Assembly (NCBI GenBank): GCA_964012715.1
Contig: CAXGUG010000133.1
Location: 1-6,960, forward strand
Source of the DNA: UBA1479 sp964012715
GTDB taxonomy: Bacteria; Pseudomonadota; Alphaproteobacteria; Rhodospirillales; Casp-alpha2
Length of the DNA: 6,960 bases
Direction: 5' to 3'
Both the position numbers and the translations under genes were made by a program. This document shows positions 1-6,626 of the stretch, piece after piece; the stretch's first letter is position 1; each line of letters begins with the position of its first letter. Under the pieces are notes generated by a model that was given only the letters and a program-made list of their open reading frames with translations, searched no databases and was not told the origin of the DNA.

Positions 1-458
1 TGGGCCGAAATCCAGAACGCTGCGACGCCGGCGATGGAAACCTGCATCACCAGCTTCAACTTACCGGGCAGGCCTTTCGAATTGCGCTTGGTGACTTTCA
101 GGTAATCGTCCAGGAAGCCGATCACGCCATAGCCGATGGTCACGCCCAGCGCCGTCCAGACGAAACCGTTCTGCAGGTCCATCCACAACAGCGTCGCCAG
201 GACCGAGGCGATCAGGATCATCAGACCGCCCATGGTCGGCGTGCCCTGTTTGGTCAGCAGGTGGCTTTCCGGGCCATCGTCGCGGATCGGCTGGCCGCCT
301 TTCTGCCGCGAGCGCAATAGTTCGATCAGAACCGGACCGATCAGAAAGCTGACGATCAGCGCGGTGATGATCGCGCCGCCGGTGCGGAAGGTCAGGTAAC
401 GGAAGACGTTGAGGACCGCGAATTCATCCGCCATCGGGAATAGGATTTGGTAGAGCAT
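1..458 (-). CDS. mraY: MraY, phospho-MurNAc-pentapeptide transferase (5' part, cut by window edge)
   Basis: MraY is an integral inner-membrane enzyme. It moves phospho-MurNAc-pentapeptide from UDP onto undecaprenyl phosphate to make lipid I, the first membrane step of peptidoglycan synthesis. Only the first 152 residues are present, against about 360 in the family; the gene runs off the left edge in an open frame. The start MLYQILFP is typical. Hydrophobic segments lie at about residues 27-46, 76-93, 98-115 and 135-152. The loop with KGGQPIRDDGPESH and QGTPTMGG (about 53-78) and the sequence FLDDYLK are family signatures. D117 and D118 in the latter match the conserved Asp pair implicated in Mg binding and catalysis. 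The ATG at 458 follows the murF stop by 12 nt, with AAGGA at 468-472 as a ribosome binding site 9 nt upstream. It is the last visible gene of the operon. Identification is secure; only completeness is unknown. Confidence 0.96.
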   Translation of the reverse strand, partial: MLYQILFPMADEFAVLNVFRYLTFRTGGAIITALIVSFLIGPVLIELLRSRQKGGQPIRDDGPESHLLTKQGTPTMGGLMILIASVLATLLWMDLQNGFVWTALGVTIGYGVIGFLDDYLKVTKRNSKGLPGKLKLVMQVSIAGVAAFWISA

Positions 459-470
459 CGTTTCTTTTCC

Positions 471-1925
471 TTATTCCCCGTTGGCGGCGCGGCTTTGGCC
501 GCCGTCGGCATTGCTCTCGCCCAGGGCGCGCAGGGCGTCGACGACGGCCCCCATGCGCGATCCGAACGATCCCTTGATCAGCACCACGTCGCCCGGCCGC
601 ACGGCCGAGGCAACCAGGGGTGCGAGTTTGTCGGAGGTGTCCGCGTGGCCGCCGCGGATGTCGCGGGGCAGTTCCTCGAACAACCGGCCCATGTTCGGCC
701 CGGCGGTATAAACGGCATCGATGTGGCGCGCGGCCAGCGGCCCGGCCAAGGAGCGGTGCAGGCCTTCGGCCTGTTCGCCCAACTCCAGCATGTCGCCCAG
801 CACGGCGATGCGGCGCCCACCCTCGCCGGGCTCGCTCATGCCCAGGACCTCGATGGCGGCAACCACCGCGACCGGGCTGGCGTTGTAGCTTTCGTCGATC
901 ACCGTCAGCTCGCCGCCCGGCACCTGAACGATAATTCGGTTGCCCCGGCCTTTCGGCGGAGACAAGCGCGCCAGCATCGCGGCGGCGGCATCCAGGTCCG
1001 CGCCCATGGCGTTGGCGGCGGCCAAAACGCCCAGGCTGTTGATCACCCAATGGCTGCCCGGCGCACCGACGCGATAACGCAGATCATGGCCCATGGCCCG
1101 CGCCTGCACCGTGGTGCCCAGGCCATCTGCCCGGCTGTCGCGCAGTTGGAAATCGGCCTTGTCGTTGCGACCGAAGGACACGATCACGCCCGCGCCCGCG
1201 CGCTTGGCGGCGGCGGCCAATCGGTCGAACATGGGATTGTCGCGGTTCAGCACCGCCGTGCCGCCCTCGACCATGCCGTCGAAAATTTCAGCCTTGGCGT
1301 CGGCGATGTCCTCGATCGAATTGAAGTACTCGCTATGGGCCAGTTCGACCGTGGTGATCAGCGCCACATGCGGCCGCGCCATGCGCGACAGCGGGCGGAT
1401 TTCACCAGGATGGTTCATGCCCATTTCCAGCACGCCGAACTGGGCCTCGAGCGGCATCCGCGACAGGCTGAGCGGCAGGCCCCAATGATTGTTCAAATTC
1501 CCTTGGGTCGCATGGGTCACGCCGAAGCGCTCCATGATCATGGCCAGGGCTTCCTTGGTGCCGGTCTTGCCGACACTGCCGGTGACGGCGCAAATCTTGG
1601 CCCGCGAGCGGTCGCGGGCGGCCCGGCCTAAACCTTCCAAGGCCTGGGTGGTGTCGTCGACCCGCACACCCGGCGTATCGCCCGGCAAGCCGGTGAAATC
1701 GCGGCGCATGACCAATCCCGCAGCGCCTTTCTCCAGCGCCTGGGCGGCATGGTCATGCCCGTCCGAGGCAACGCCCTGGATGGCGACGAACAGGTCGCCG
1801 CGGCTCAAGCTTCGGGTATCGATGGAAACGCCCGTGGCCTGCCATTCGCCGACGGCCGTGCCTTCGGTCGCCGCCGCGGCGGCGCCGGCATTCCACAAAA
1901 CAAAGGGAGCGCGCTGCATGCCCAT
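471..1925 (-). CDS. murF: MurF, UDP-MurNAc-tripeptide:D-alanyl-D-alanine ligase
   Basis: MurF is the cytoplasmic ATP-dependent ligase that adds the D-Ala-D-Ala dipeptide to UDP-MurNAc-L-Ala-D-Glu-DAP, finishing the soluble precursor that MraY uses. The protein has 484 residues, a little over the E. coli length. The N-terminal UDP-sugar domain contains GVSIDTRSLSRGDLFVAI (32-49). The central ATPase domain has the P-loop TGSVGKTGTKE (115-125), NNHWGLPLSL (145-154), EMGMNHPGEI (167-176) and the AHSEYF/ADAKAEIF region (196-215), where a Mur-ligase Lys is expected. The C-terminal domain has ESYNASP (345-351), GDMLELG (377-383) and KGSFGSRM (451-458). The start ATG at 1925 lies 2 nt after the murE stop; GGAGG at 1933-1937 sits 7 nt upstream, inside the end of murE. 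A second in-frame ATG at 1919 is a less well spaced alternative. No key motif is missing. Confidence 0.97.
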   Translation of the reverse strand: MGMQRAPFVLWNAGAAAAATEGTAVGEWQATGVSIDTRSLSRGDLFVAIQGVASDGHDHAAQALEKGAAGLVMRRDFTGLPGDTPGVRVDDTTQALEGLGRAARDRSRAKICAVTGSVGKTGTKEALAMIMERFGVTHATQGNLNNHWGLPLSLSRMPLEAQFGVLEMGMNHPGEIRPLSRMARPHVALITTVELAHSEYFNSIEDIADAKAEIFDGMVEGGTAVLNRDNPMFDRLAAAAKRAGAGVIVSFGRNDKADFQLRDSRADGLGTTVQARAMGHDLRYRVGAPGSHWVINSLGVLAAANAMGADLDAAAAMLARLSPPKGRGNRIIVQVPGGELTVIDESYNASPVAVVAAIEVLGMSEPGEGGRRIAVLGDMLELGEQAEGLHRSLAGPLAARHIDAVYTAGPNMGRLFEELPRDIRGGHADTSDKLAPLVASAVRPGDVVLIKGSFGSRMGAVVDALRALGESNADGGQSRAANGE

Positions 1926-1927
1926 GC

Positions 1928-3391
1928 TCAGCCCTCCCCCGCCAGGGCCGCGCGGGCGACCGCGCGGTCGTCGAACGGCAGAATGGTGCGGCCGACGATC
2001 TGTCCGCGTTCGTGCCCCTTACCGGCCAGGACCAGTATTTCACCCGCGCCCAATTCGGCGACGGCGGTGTCGATGGCTTCGGCCCGGTCGGCGATTTCCG
2101 ACGCACCCGGGGCCGTGGCCAAAATTTCGGATCGAATCTGCGCCGGGTCTTCGCTGCGCGGGTTATCGTCGGTGACGATCACCCGGTCCGCCAGGTCGCT
2201 GGCGATGCGGCCCATTTCCGGGCGCTTGCCTTTGTCGCGGTCGCCGCCGCAACCGAACACCACGGACAACGCGCCCTTGGCATGGGGGCGCAGGGCGCGC
2301 AGCACGTTTTCCAACGCATCGGGGGTATGGGCGTAATCGACATAGACCGCGCCGCCGCCCGTTTTCTCTCCGATCAATTCCATCCGGCCCGGCGCGCCGG
2401 CAAGGGTCGCCAGGGCGCGCAGCCCGGTATCGGTCGGCACGCCGGTCACGGTCGCGAGGCCAAGGGCGCAAAGCGCGTTCATGGCCTGGAACCGACCCGC
2501 CAGGGGCAGGAACAAATCTTTCTCAACCCCCTCGACCATCAGGCGCAGATGCTGGCCGCTGGCCTCGGGCGCGGTCGAAACAAGTTTGAAATCCACGCCG
2601 CGCGCGCCATAGGTTCGAACCCGCAGGTGCCGGGCCTGGGCCGCCGCGATCAGTTCGGCGCCATGGACATCGTCGGCATTGATGACCGCCGCCCCGCCAT
2701 CGACGACCAGTTCGTCGAACAGGCGGCGCTTTGCCTTGAAATAGGTTTCCAGGCTGCCGTGATAGTCCAGATGGTCACGGGTCAGGTTGGTGAAGGCCCC
2801 GGCGGCAACGCGCACGCCGTCCAGGCGGTATTGATCCAGACCGTGGCTCGATGCCTCCATCGCCAGATGGTCGACACCAAGTTCGGCCAGATGGGCCAAG
2901 TCGGCGTGCAGATCGGCCGGATCGGGCGTGGTCAGACCGTCGTCGCGATTGAACACCTCGGAATGAATGCCCAGCGTCCCGGCGCTGGCCGCCTGGAACC
3001 CCGCGGTTTTCCAGACCTGGCGCAGGAAATTCGCGACCGAGGTCTTGCCGTTGGTGCCGGTCACGGCGCAGACCGTTTCCGGCTGGCGCGGATAGAACCG
3101 CGCCGCCAGCAGGGCATAGCGGCGGCGTGGGTTGTCCGTATCGAGGAGCGGGGTCGTCTCGTATCCGTCGGGAAGTCGGGTGCCCGGCGGGGCGAGGATC
3201 GCCGCCGCCCCGCGCGATAGGGCATCGGCGATGTATTCCCGCCCGTCATGGGTGCCGCCGGGGATGGCCGCGAACAGGAAGCCGGGCGCGACGCGGCGCG
3301 AATCACAGGTCACACCTGTGATCTCCGGTCCGCCCGCACCGACCGTATGGCCGCTGTTCATCTCATCCACCCACATGTCACTCAGCCGCAC
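1928..3391 (-). CDS. murE: MurE, UDP-MurNAc-L-Ala-D-Glu:meso-diaminopimelate ligase
   Basis: MurE is a cytoplasmic ATP-dependent ligase that adds the third residue of the stem peptide. With the GTG start at 3391 it has 487 residues, close to the usual length. Seen in sequence: an N-terminal substrate domain with DSRRVAPGFLFAAIPG (30-45); the central ATPase domain with P-loop TGTNGKTS (111-118), TTPDP (154-158), EASSHGLDQYRL (179-190) and TNLTRDHLDYHG (201-212); and YFKAKRRLF (217-225), where K221 is the likely carbamylated Lys. The C-terminal domain has DYAHTPDALENVL (352-364), DNPRSEDP (409-416) and GKGHE (457-461). DNPR plus GKGHE is the pattern of meso-DAP rather than L-Lys enzymes. The start is not an ATG. 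GTG at 3391 gives the typical opening MRLSD and has GGAG 7 nt upstream. ATGs at 3376 and 3361 are in-frame alternatives with weak ribosome sites. The open frame continues to 3664 but there lies inside ftsI. Confidence 0.96.
   Translation of the reverse strand: MRLSDMWVDEMNSGHTVGAGGPEITGVTCDSRRVAPGFLFAAIPGGTHDGREYIADALSRGAAAILAPPGTRLPDGYETTPLLDTDNPRRRYALLAARFYPRQPETVCAVTGTNGKTSVANFLRQVWKTAGFQAASAGTLGIHSEVFNRDDGLTTPDPADLHADLAHLAELGVDHLAMEASSHGLDQYRLDGVRVAAGAFTNLTRDHLDYHGSLETYFKAKRRLFDELVVDGGAAVINADDVHGAELIAAAQARHLRVRTYGARGVDFKLVSTAPEASGQHLRLMVEGVEKDLFLPLAGRFQAMNALCALGLATVTGVPTDTGLRALATLAGAPGRMELIGEKTGGGAVYVDYAHTPDALENVLRALRPHAKGALSVVFGCGGDRDKGKRPEMGRIASDLADRVIVTDDNPRSEDPAQIRSEILATAPGASEIADRAEAIDTAVAELGAGEILVLAGKGHERGQIVGRTILPFDDRAVARAALAGEG
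3302..3322. repeat. Perfect 9-bp inverted repeat with 3-nt spacer inside murE
   Basis: The arms ATCACAGGT (3302-3310) and ACCTGTGAT (3314-3322) are exactly complementary around CAC. They encode the ITGVTCD region near the MurE N-terminus. In the mRNA they could form a short hairpin; in DNA they could be a dimeric regulator site. No U-tract follows, so it does not look like an intrinsic terminator. A chance origin within a coding region is quite possible. Confidence 0.55.
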
Positions 3392-5171
3392 GCACCTGCT
3401 CCGGTTGACGGGAAACACCTTGAACTTCACGAAGAGAGGCCGGGCGCAAGGCCGCCTCGATTTCCTCGGCCATCGGCGGCAGGTCCTTGGTCGCGGCCAG
3501 ATGGGGCATGCCGTATTCCGGCGCAATCCCCATGATGCCCGCCGTACGTTGGACGATGGTGCCGACCGCCGGCGCGGCAACCCAGCCGCCCGTGGCATAG
3601 CCGAAGGATTCCTTGATGCCTTTGGGTTCGTCGACGACGACGCAGACCACATAGCGCGGCGCATGGATCGGGAACGCGCCGACGAAGGACGCGATATTCG
3701 CCTTATCCGAATAGCCCCCGGCCTTGGCCTTTTCCGCCGTGCCGGTCTTGCCGCCGATCAGATAGCCGCCGGCTTCCTTTTCCGCGTTCTTACCGGTGCC
3801 CCGGCTGACGACCAGACGCATCAGGCCGCGCATCTTGGCCGAGGTATCGGACGAGAACACGCGGTTGCCCTGGATGCCTTCGGGGACGTCCTGTTTCAAC
3901 AGGGTCGCCGGGCGATACATGCCGCCGTTGACCGTGGTCGCAATGGCGTTGGCCAATTGGACCGGCGTGACCGAAATACCGTGGCCGTAGGAAATGGTCA
4001 CGGTGTTGATCTCGCGCCAGGTCGCGGGGAGAAGAGGATGACCTACCTCAGGCAACTCAACAGGGGACGGACGCAGGAGGCCGAGTCGCCCAAGGTAGGT
4101 CTGTTGGGCTTTGGTGCCCACATCGAGGGCCATTTTGGCTGCCCCGATATTCGATGAATAAATGAGGATCTCCGGCACGCTGAGCCAACGGTTCTTGGCG
4201 TGGTAATCGGTGATCGAGAAGCGCGCGATACGCATCGGCTTGGATGCGTCGTAGCCGCCGGAAATCGGCACCACCCCGGCATCCAGCGCCATCGCCGCGG
4301 TCAGCAGCTTGAAGGTCGAGCCCATTTCGTACACGCCCTTGGTGGCGCGGTTGAACCCGGCTTCGCCCAGCAGTTCGACCGGGCGGTTGGGGTCGAAATC
4401 GGGCAGCGAGACCATGGCCACCAACTCGGACGTATTGGCGTCCATCACGATGGCCGTGCCGCCCAGGGCGGAAAACTTGGTGACGGTGTCGTTCAGCACT
4501 TCGTGGGCGATGGCCTGGATCCGCACGTCGAGGGACAACTGCAGCGGCTCGCCCGCACCGGTCAGACGCTTCTCGAAACGGCGCTCGATCCCGGCCGTGC
4601 CCCGCCCGTCGATGTCGGTCACGCCCAGGATGTGGGCCAGCAGGCGGCCCTGCGGGTAAACCCGGCGTTCGCCCCGTTCGAACTGAATGCCCGGCAAGCC
4701 GAGACGGTGAACTTCGTAATGCTGTTCCGGCGTCAGGTTGCGCTTCAGGTAAACGAACCGCCCCCGCGACGACAGGCGCTTTTCCAGCTTGTCGCGGTCC
4801 AGATCCGGCAGGACACGGACCAGCTTGTCCGCCGTTTCCTGCACGTCCAGGACATGCTTGGGATCGGCATAGACCGACACGGCCGGCAGGGACGTGGCAA
4901 CGACGATGCCGTTGCGGTCGACGATATCGGCCCGTTCCTGCATCGGCGCGGTCGGCGACACGCTGCGCGCCAACCGCGGCTCGGCCCGGTCGGTGAACAG
5001 GGTCAGGTCGACCACCCGCCAACCCAGGGCGGCGAAAGCCATGGAAATCACCAAGCCGGTCACGACCAGGCGTGAGCGCCCGGTTTCCAGCGCCTCGGCG
5101 GCGCGGCCCGTGGGACCGCCGCGTCCGCGCGCGAATTCGAACAGATCGCCTTGCAACATCGAGGAAATCAT
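3378..5171 (-). CDS. ftsI: FtsI (PBP3), septal peptidoglycan D,D-transpeptidase
   Basis: FtsI is the class B penicillin-binding protein that cross-links peptidoglycan at the division septum, working with FtsW and the FtsQLB complex. The protein has 597 residues. It has a short basic cytoplasmic N-terminus, one membrane anchor at about 35-56, and a PBP dimerisation/pedestal region at about 70-200 that includes ADIVDRNGIVVATS (81-94) and GTAGIERRFEKRLTG (191-205). The transpeptidase domain (about 235-540) has all three active-site motifs: STFK (285-288, nucleophile S285), SSN (339-341) and KTGT (475-478). No PASTA domains are seen. The start ATG at 5171 overlaps the ftsL stop as ATGA (4-nt overlap), with a strong AAGGAGG site 6 nt upstream, so FtsL and FtsI synthesis is probably coupled. 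A 69-nt stretch (4026-4094) uses codons unlike the rest of the gene, although its protein sequence looks normal for alphaproteobacterial FtsI. Pseudogenisation is not indicated. Confidence 0.97.
   Translation of the reverse strand: MISSMLQGDLFEFARGRGGPTGRAAEALETGRSRLVVTGLVISMAFAALGWRVVDLTLFTDRAEPRLARSVSPTAPMQERADIVDRNGIVVATSLPAVSVYADPKHVLDVQETADKLVRVLPDLDRDKLEKRLSSRGRFVYLKRNLTPEQHYEVHRLGLPGIQFERGERRVYPQGRLLAHILGVTDIDGRGTAGIERRFEKRLTGAGEPLQLSLDVRIQAIAHEVLNDTVTKFSALGGTAIVMDANTSELVAMVSLPDFDPNRPVELLGEAGFNRATKGVYEMGSTFKLLTAAMALDAGVVPISGGYDASKPMRIARFSITDYHAKNRWLSVPEILIYSSNIGAAKMALDVGTKAQQTYLGRLGLLRPSPVELPEVGHPLLPATWREINTVTISYGHGISVTPVQLANAIATTVNGGMYRPATLLKQDVPEGIQGNRVFSSDTSAKMRGLMRLVVSRGTGKNAEKEAGGYLIGGKTGTAEKAKAGGYSDKANIASFVGAFPIHAPRYVVCVVVDEPKGIKESFGYATGGWVAAPAVGTIVQRTAGIMGIAPEYGMPHLAATKDLPPMAEEIEAALRPASLREVQGVSRQPEQVRAAE
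3399..3402 (-). promoter_or_regulatory. Ribosome binding site deciding the murE GTG start
   Basis: GGAG lies within the last codons of ftsI, 7 nt before GTG at 3391. The ATG at 3376, which follows the ftsI stop by one base, has no comparable purine-rich site at normal spacing. This favours the GTG start and a 14-nt overlap of murE with ftsI. It is inferred from spacing and N-terminal similarity only. Confidence 0.6.
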
Positions 5172-5650
5172 TGCGTTCCTCCTTGCTCGGGATGGGGCGG
5201 CAGGCCCAGGGCGCGGCGGATCATCGGCAGCGCGTCCTCGACCGACTTGTCACGCGGCGACACCGCCGCGACGGGCGACGCGGTGACGACCTGCGACGCG
5301 GGTTCGGCTTGCTGGGCGACTTGCGGCGCGGATTGAACGGCGGGGGCTTCATTCTTGTCGGCAACTTCGACCACCGGGCGCCAGGGAATGTCTTCGACCT
5401 TGCCCAACTGCTTGGTGGCGATGGGCTCCAGCCCCAGGTAGCGCTCGGCCAGCATGCGAAGACGCTGCGGATCGTTCAGATGCGCCCATTCGGCCTGCAA
5501 CACATGCACGGCGCGGCTATCGCGGGAGATGTCGCGATTCAAACCGTCGAGCTGATCCTCCAGGTCATGGACCTGATAGCTGATCATGAACAGACCCAGC
5601 GACATGACCGCCGCCAGAGCCAGAGCGAAGAAGGTGGTGCGTTTGCTCAT
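5168..5650 (-). CDS. ftsL: FtsL, cell division protein (bitopic membrane protein)
   Basis: FtsL forms the FtsQLB complex that activates FtsW-FtsI at the septum. The predicted 160-residue protein has a short basic N-terminus (MSKRT), one membrane span at about 7-24, and a heptad-like coiled-coil region at about 26-56. Next comes a segment characteristic of the family in alphaproteobacteria, AEWAHLNDPQRLRMLAERYL (53-72), then LGLEPIATKQL. Residues about 100-132 are rich in Pro, Ala, Gln and Val and look disordered. The last stretch, with SVEDALPMIRRALGLPP (136-152), looks like a short amphipathic helix. The ATG at 5650 is preferred over the upstream in-frame ATG at 5689. GGAGG (5659-5663) lies 8 nt before it, and the upstream 13 residues are Arg-rich and would overlap rsmH. 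FtsL is poorly conserved, so the call rests on position between rsmH and ftsI, topology and the LNDPQRLRMLAERYL segment. It is longer than E. coli FtsL (121 residues) because of the tail. Confidence 0.93.
   Translation of the reverse strand: MSKRTTFFALALAAVMSLGLFMISYQVHDLEDQLDGLNRDISRDSRAVHVLQAEWAHLNDPQRLRMLAERYLGLEPIATKQLGKVEDIPWRPVVEVADKNEAPAVQSAPQVAQQAEPASQVVTASPVAAVSPRDKSVEDALPMIRRALGLPPHPEQGGTQ
5178..5184 (-). promoter_or_regulatory. Strong ribosome binding site for ftsI
   Basis: AAGGAGG, 6 nt before the ftsI ATG at 5171, lies in the last codons of ftsL. It is the strongest Shine-Dalgarno match in the window and fixes the ftsI start. It could allow reinitiation or independent loading at the ATGA junction. 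Confidence 0.8.
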
Positions 5651-5658
5651 GGCCCGAC

Positions 5659-5665
5659 CCTCCTC
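5659..5665 (-). promoter_or_regulatory. Ribosome binding site for ftsL overlapping the rsmH stop
   Basis: GAGGAGG shares its first two bases with the rsmH TGA stop and ends 8 nt before the ftsL ATG at 5650. It supports the shorter FtsL of 160 residues, since the earlier ATG at 5689 lies inside rsmH. Confidence 0.7.
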
Positions 5666-6626
5666 ACGCCGCCGCCCGGGCGGGCGCATCCGTGCGCTCG
5701 GCCCAACGCAGGCGCGCCGAGCGCGCCCGGGGGTTGCGACGTGTTTCGGCCTCGCCGGGTTTTTCGGTGCCGCGCTTGATCAAGGTAAAGGTCGGGGCCG
5801 CCCCCTTGGTCGGCAGGTCCGGCAGATGGCGCGACGGGCGCGGGCCCGAGCCCGACCGTTCGCGCAGGAATTCCTTGACCGCGCGGTCTTCCAATGAATG
5901 GAACGAGACCACAGCCAGCCGTCCGCCGGGGGCCAACAAGGCCTCGGCCCCGGCCAGGCCCCGGGTCAGCTCGCCCAGCTCGTCATTGACGACGATACGC
6001 AGGGCCTGGAACGTCCGGGTCGCCGGATCGATCCCATCCTTGGATTTGCGGACGACGCTGCGGATCAGGCCGGCCAGCTCTTCGGTGCGGGTGATCGGCG
6101 ATTTGGCGCGCTGTTCGACGATGGCGCGGGCGACGCGGCGCGAGGCCCGTTCCTCGCCATACTTATAGATAAGGTCGGCCAGTTCCTGTTCAGCCAAGGA
6201 ATTGACCACATCGGCGGCGCTCATCCCGCCGTCGCTGCCCTGCCCCATGCGCATGTCCAGGGGACCGTCGGCGCGGAACGAAAAGCCACGGGCCGGATCG
6301 TCAAGCTGCATCGACGACACGCCCAGGTCGAGGGCCACGCCATCGACCCGCGACACGCCAACCGAATCCAACAACTGATACATATCGCCGAAGCGACCGG
6401 ACAGAACCGTCAGACGGCCGCCGAACTCGCGGCCCATTTCCTGGCCGATACCTTGCGCCAGGGGGTCGCGGTCGATCCCCCAAACGGTGCAATCGGCGGC
6501 TTCCAACAGGCCGCGGGAATAGCCGCCCGCGCCAAATGTCGCATCCACATAAACGCCACCGTCGCGGGGCGACAGGGCCTTCAGGACTTCGGCAAGCATC
6601 ACCGAGGAGTGACGAGGATCAGACAT
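5664..6626 (-). CDS. rsmH: RsmH, 16S rRNA (cytosine-1402-N4)-methyltransferase
   Basis: RsmH (MraW) uses S-adenosylmethionine to methylate N4 of C1402 in the decoding centre of 16S rRNA; RsmI makes the ribose methylation on the same base. The protein has 320 residues, normal for the family. Motifs in order are HSSVMLAEVL (6-15), the SAM-binding loop VDATFGAGGYSRGLL (27-41), IDRDP (51-55), DLGVSSMQLDDPARGFSF (100-117), GPLDMRM (121-127), FQALRIVVNDELGEL (206-220), VVSFHSLEDRAVKEF (239-253) and a C-terminal NPRARSARLR (298-307). The ATG at 6626 overlaps the end of mraZ by 8 nt, with GGAGG (6633-6637) 6 nt upstream. It is an RNA-modification enzyme inside a division operon, which is its usual place, between mraZ and ftsL. 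All expected motifs are intact. Confidence 0.97.
   Translation of the reverse strand: MSDPRHSSVMLAEVLKALSPRDGGVYVDATFGAGGYSRGLLEAADCTVWGIDRDPLAQGIGQEMGREFGGRLTVLSGRFGDMYQLLDSVGVSRVDGVALDLGVSSMQLDDPARGFSFRADGPLDMRMGQGSDGGMSAADVVNSLAEQELADLIYKYGEERASRRVARAIVEQRAKSPITRTEELAGLIRSVVRKSKDGIDPATRTFQALRIVVNDELGELTRGLAGAEALLAPGGRLAVVSFHSLEDRAVKEFLRERSGSGPRPSRHLPDLPTKGAAPTFTLIKRGTEKPGEAETRRNPRARSARLRWAERTDAPARAAA

Noticed and set aside
447..1631. 394-residue open frame on the plus strand opposite murF
   Set aside because: It mirrors murF codons in high-GC DNA. The translation is rich in His, Arg, Gly and Ala with no recognisable motifs, while the minus strand encodes a complete MurF.
2012..3220. 402-residue open frame on the plus strand opposite murE
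   Set aside because: It arises from the strong third-position G/C bias of murE. It has low-complexity composition and no domain I can recognise.
3302..3322. Inverted repeat as a transcription terminator between ftsI and murE
   Set aside because: It lies inside murE, its stem is short, it is not followed by a T-run in the direction of transcription, and termination here would cut off murE.
3392..3664. Extended N-terminus of murE reaching to 3664
   Set aside because: These 91 codons lie within ftsI in another frame. They are Arg/Pro/Ser-rich, unlike MurE, and would make the protein far longer than the family.
3132..4157. 341-residue plus-strand open frame across the ftsI/murE junction
   Set aside because: It is antisense to two well-supported genes, and its translation is Arg/Gly-rich without family features.
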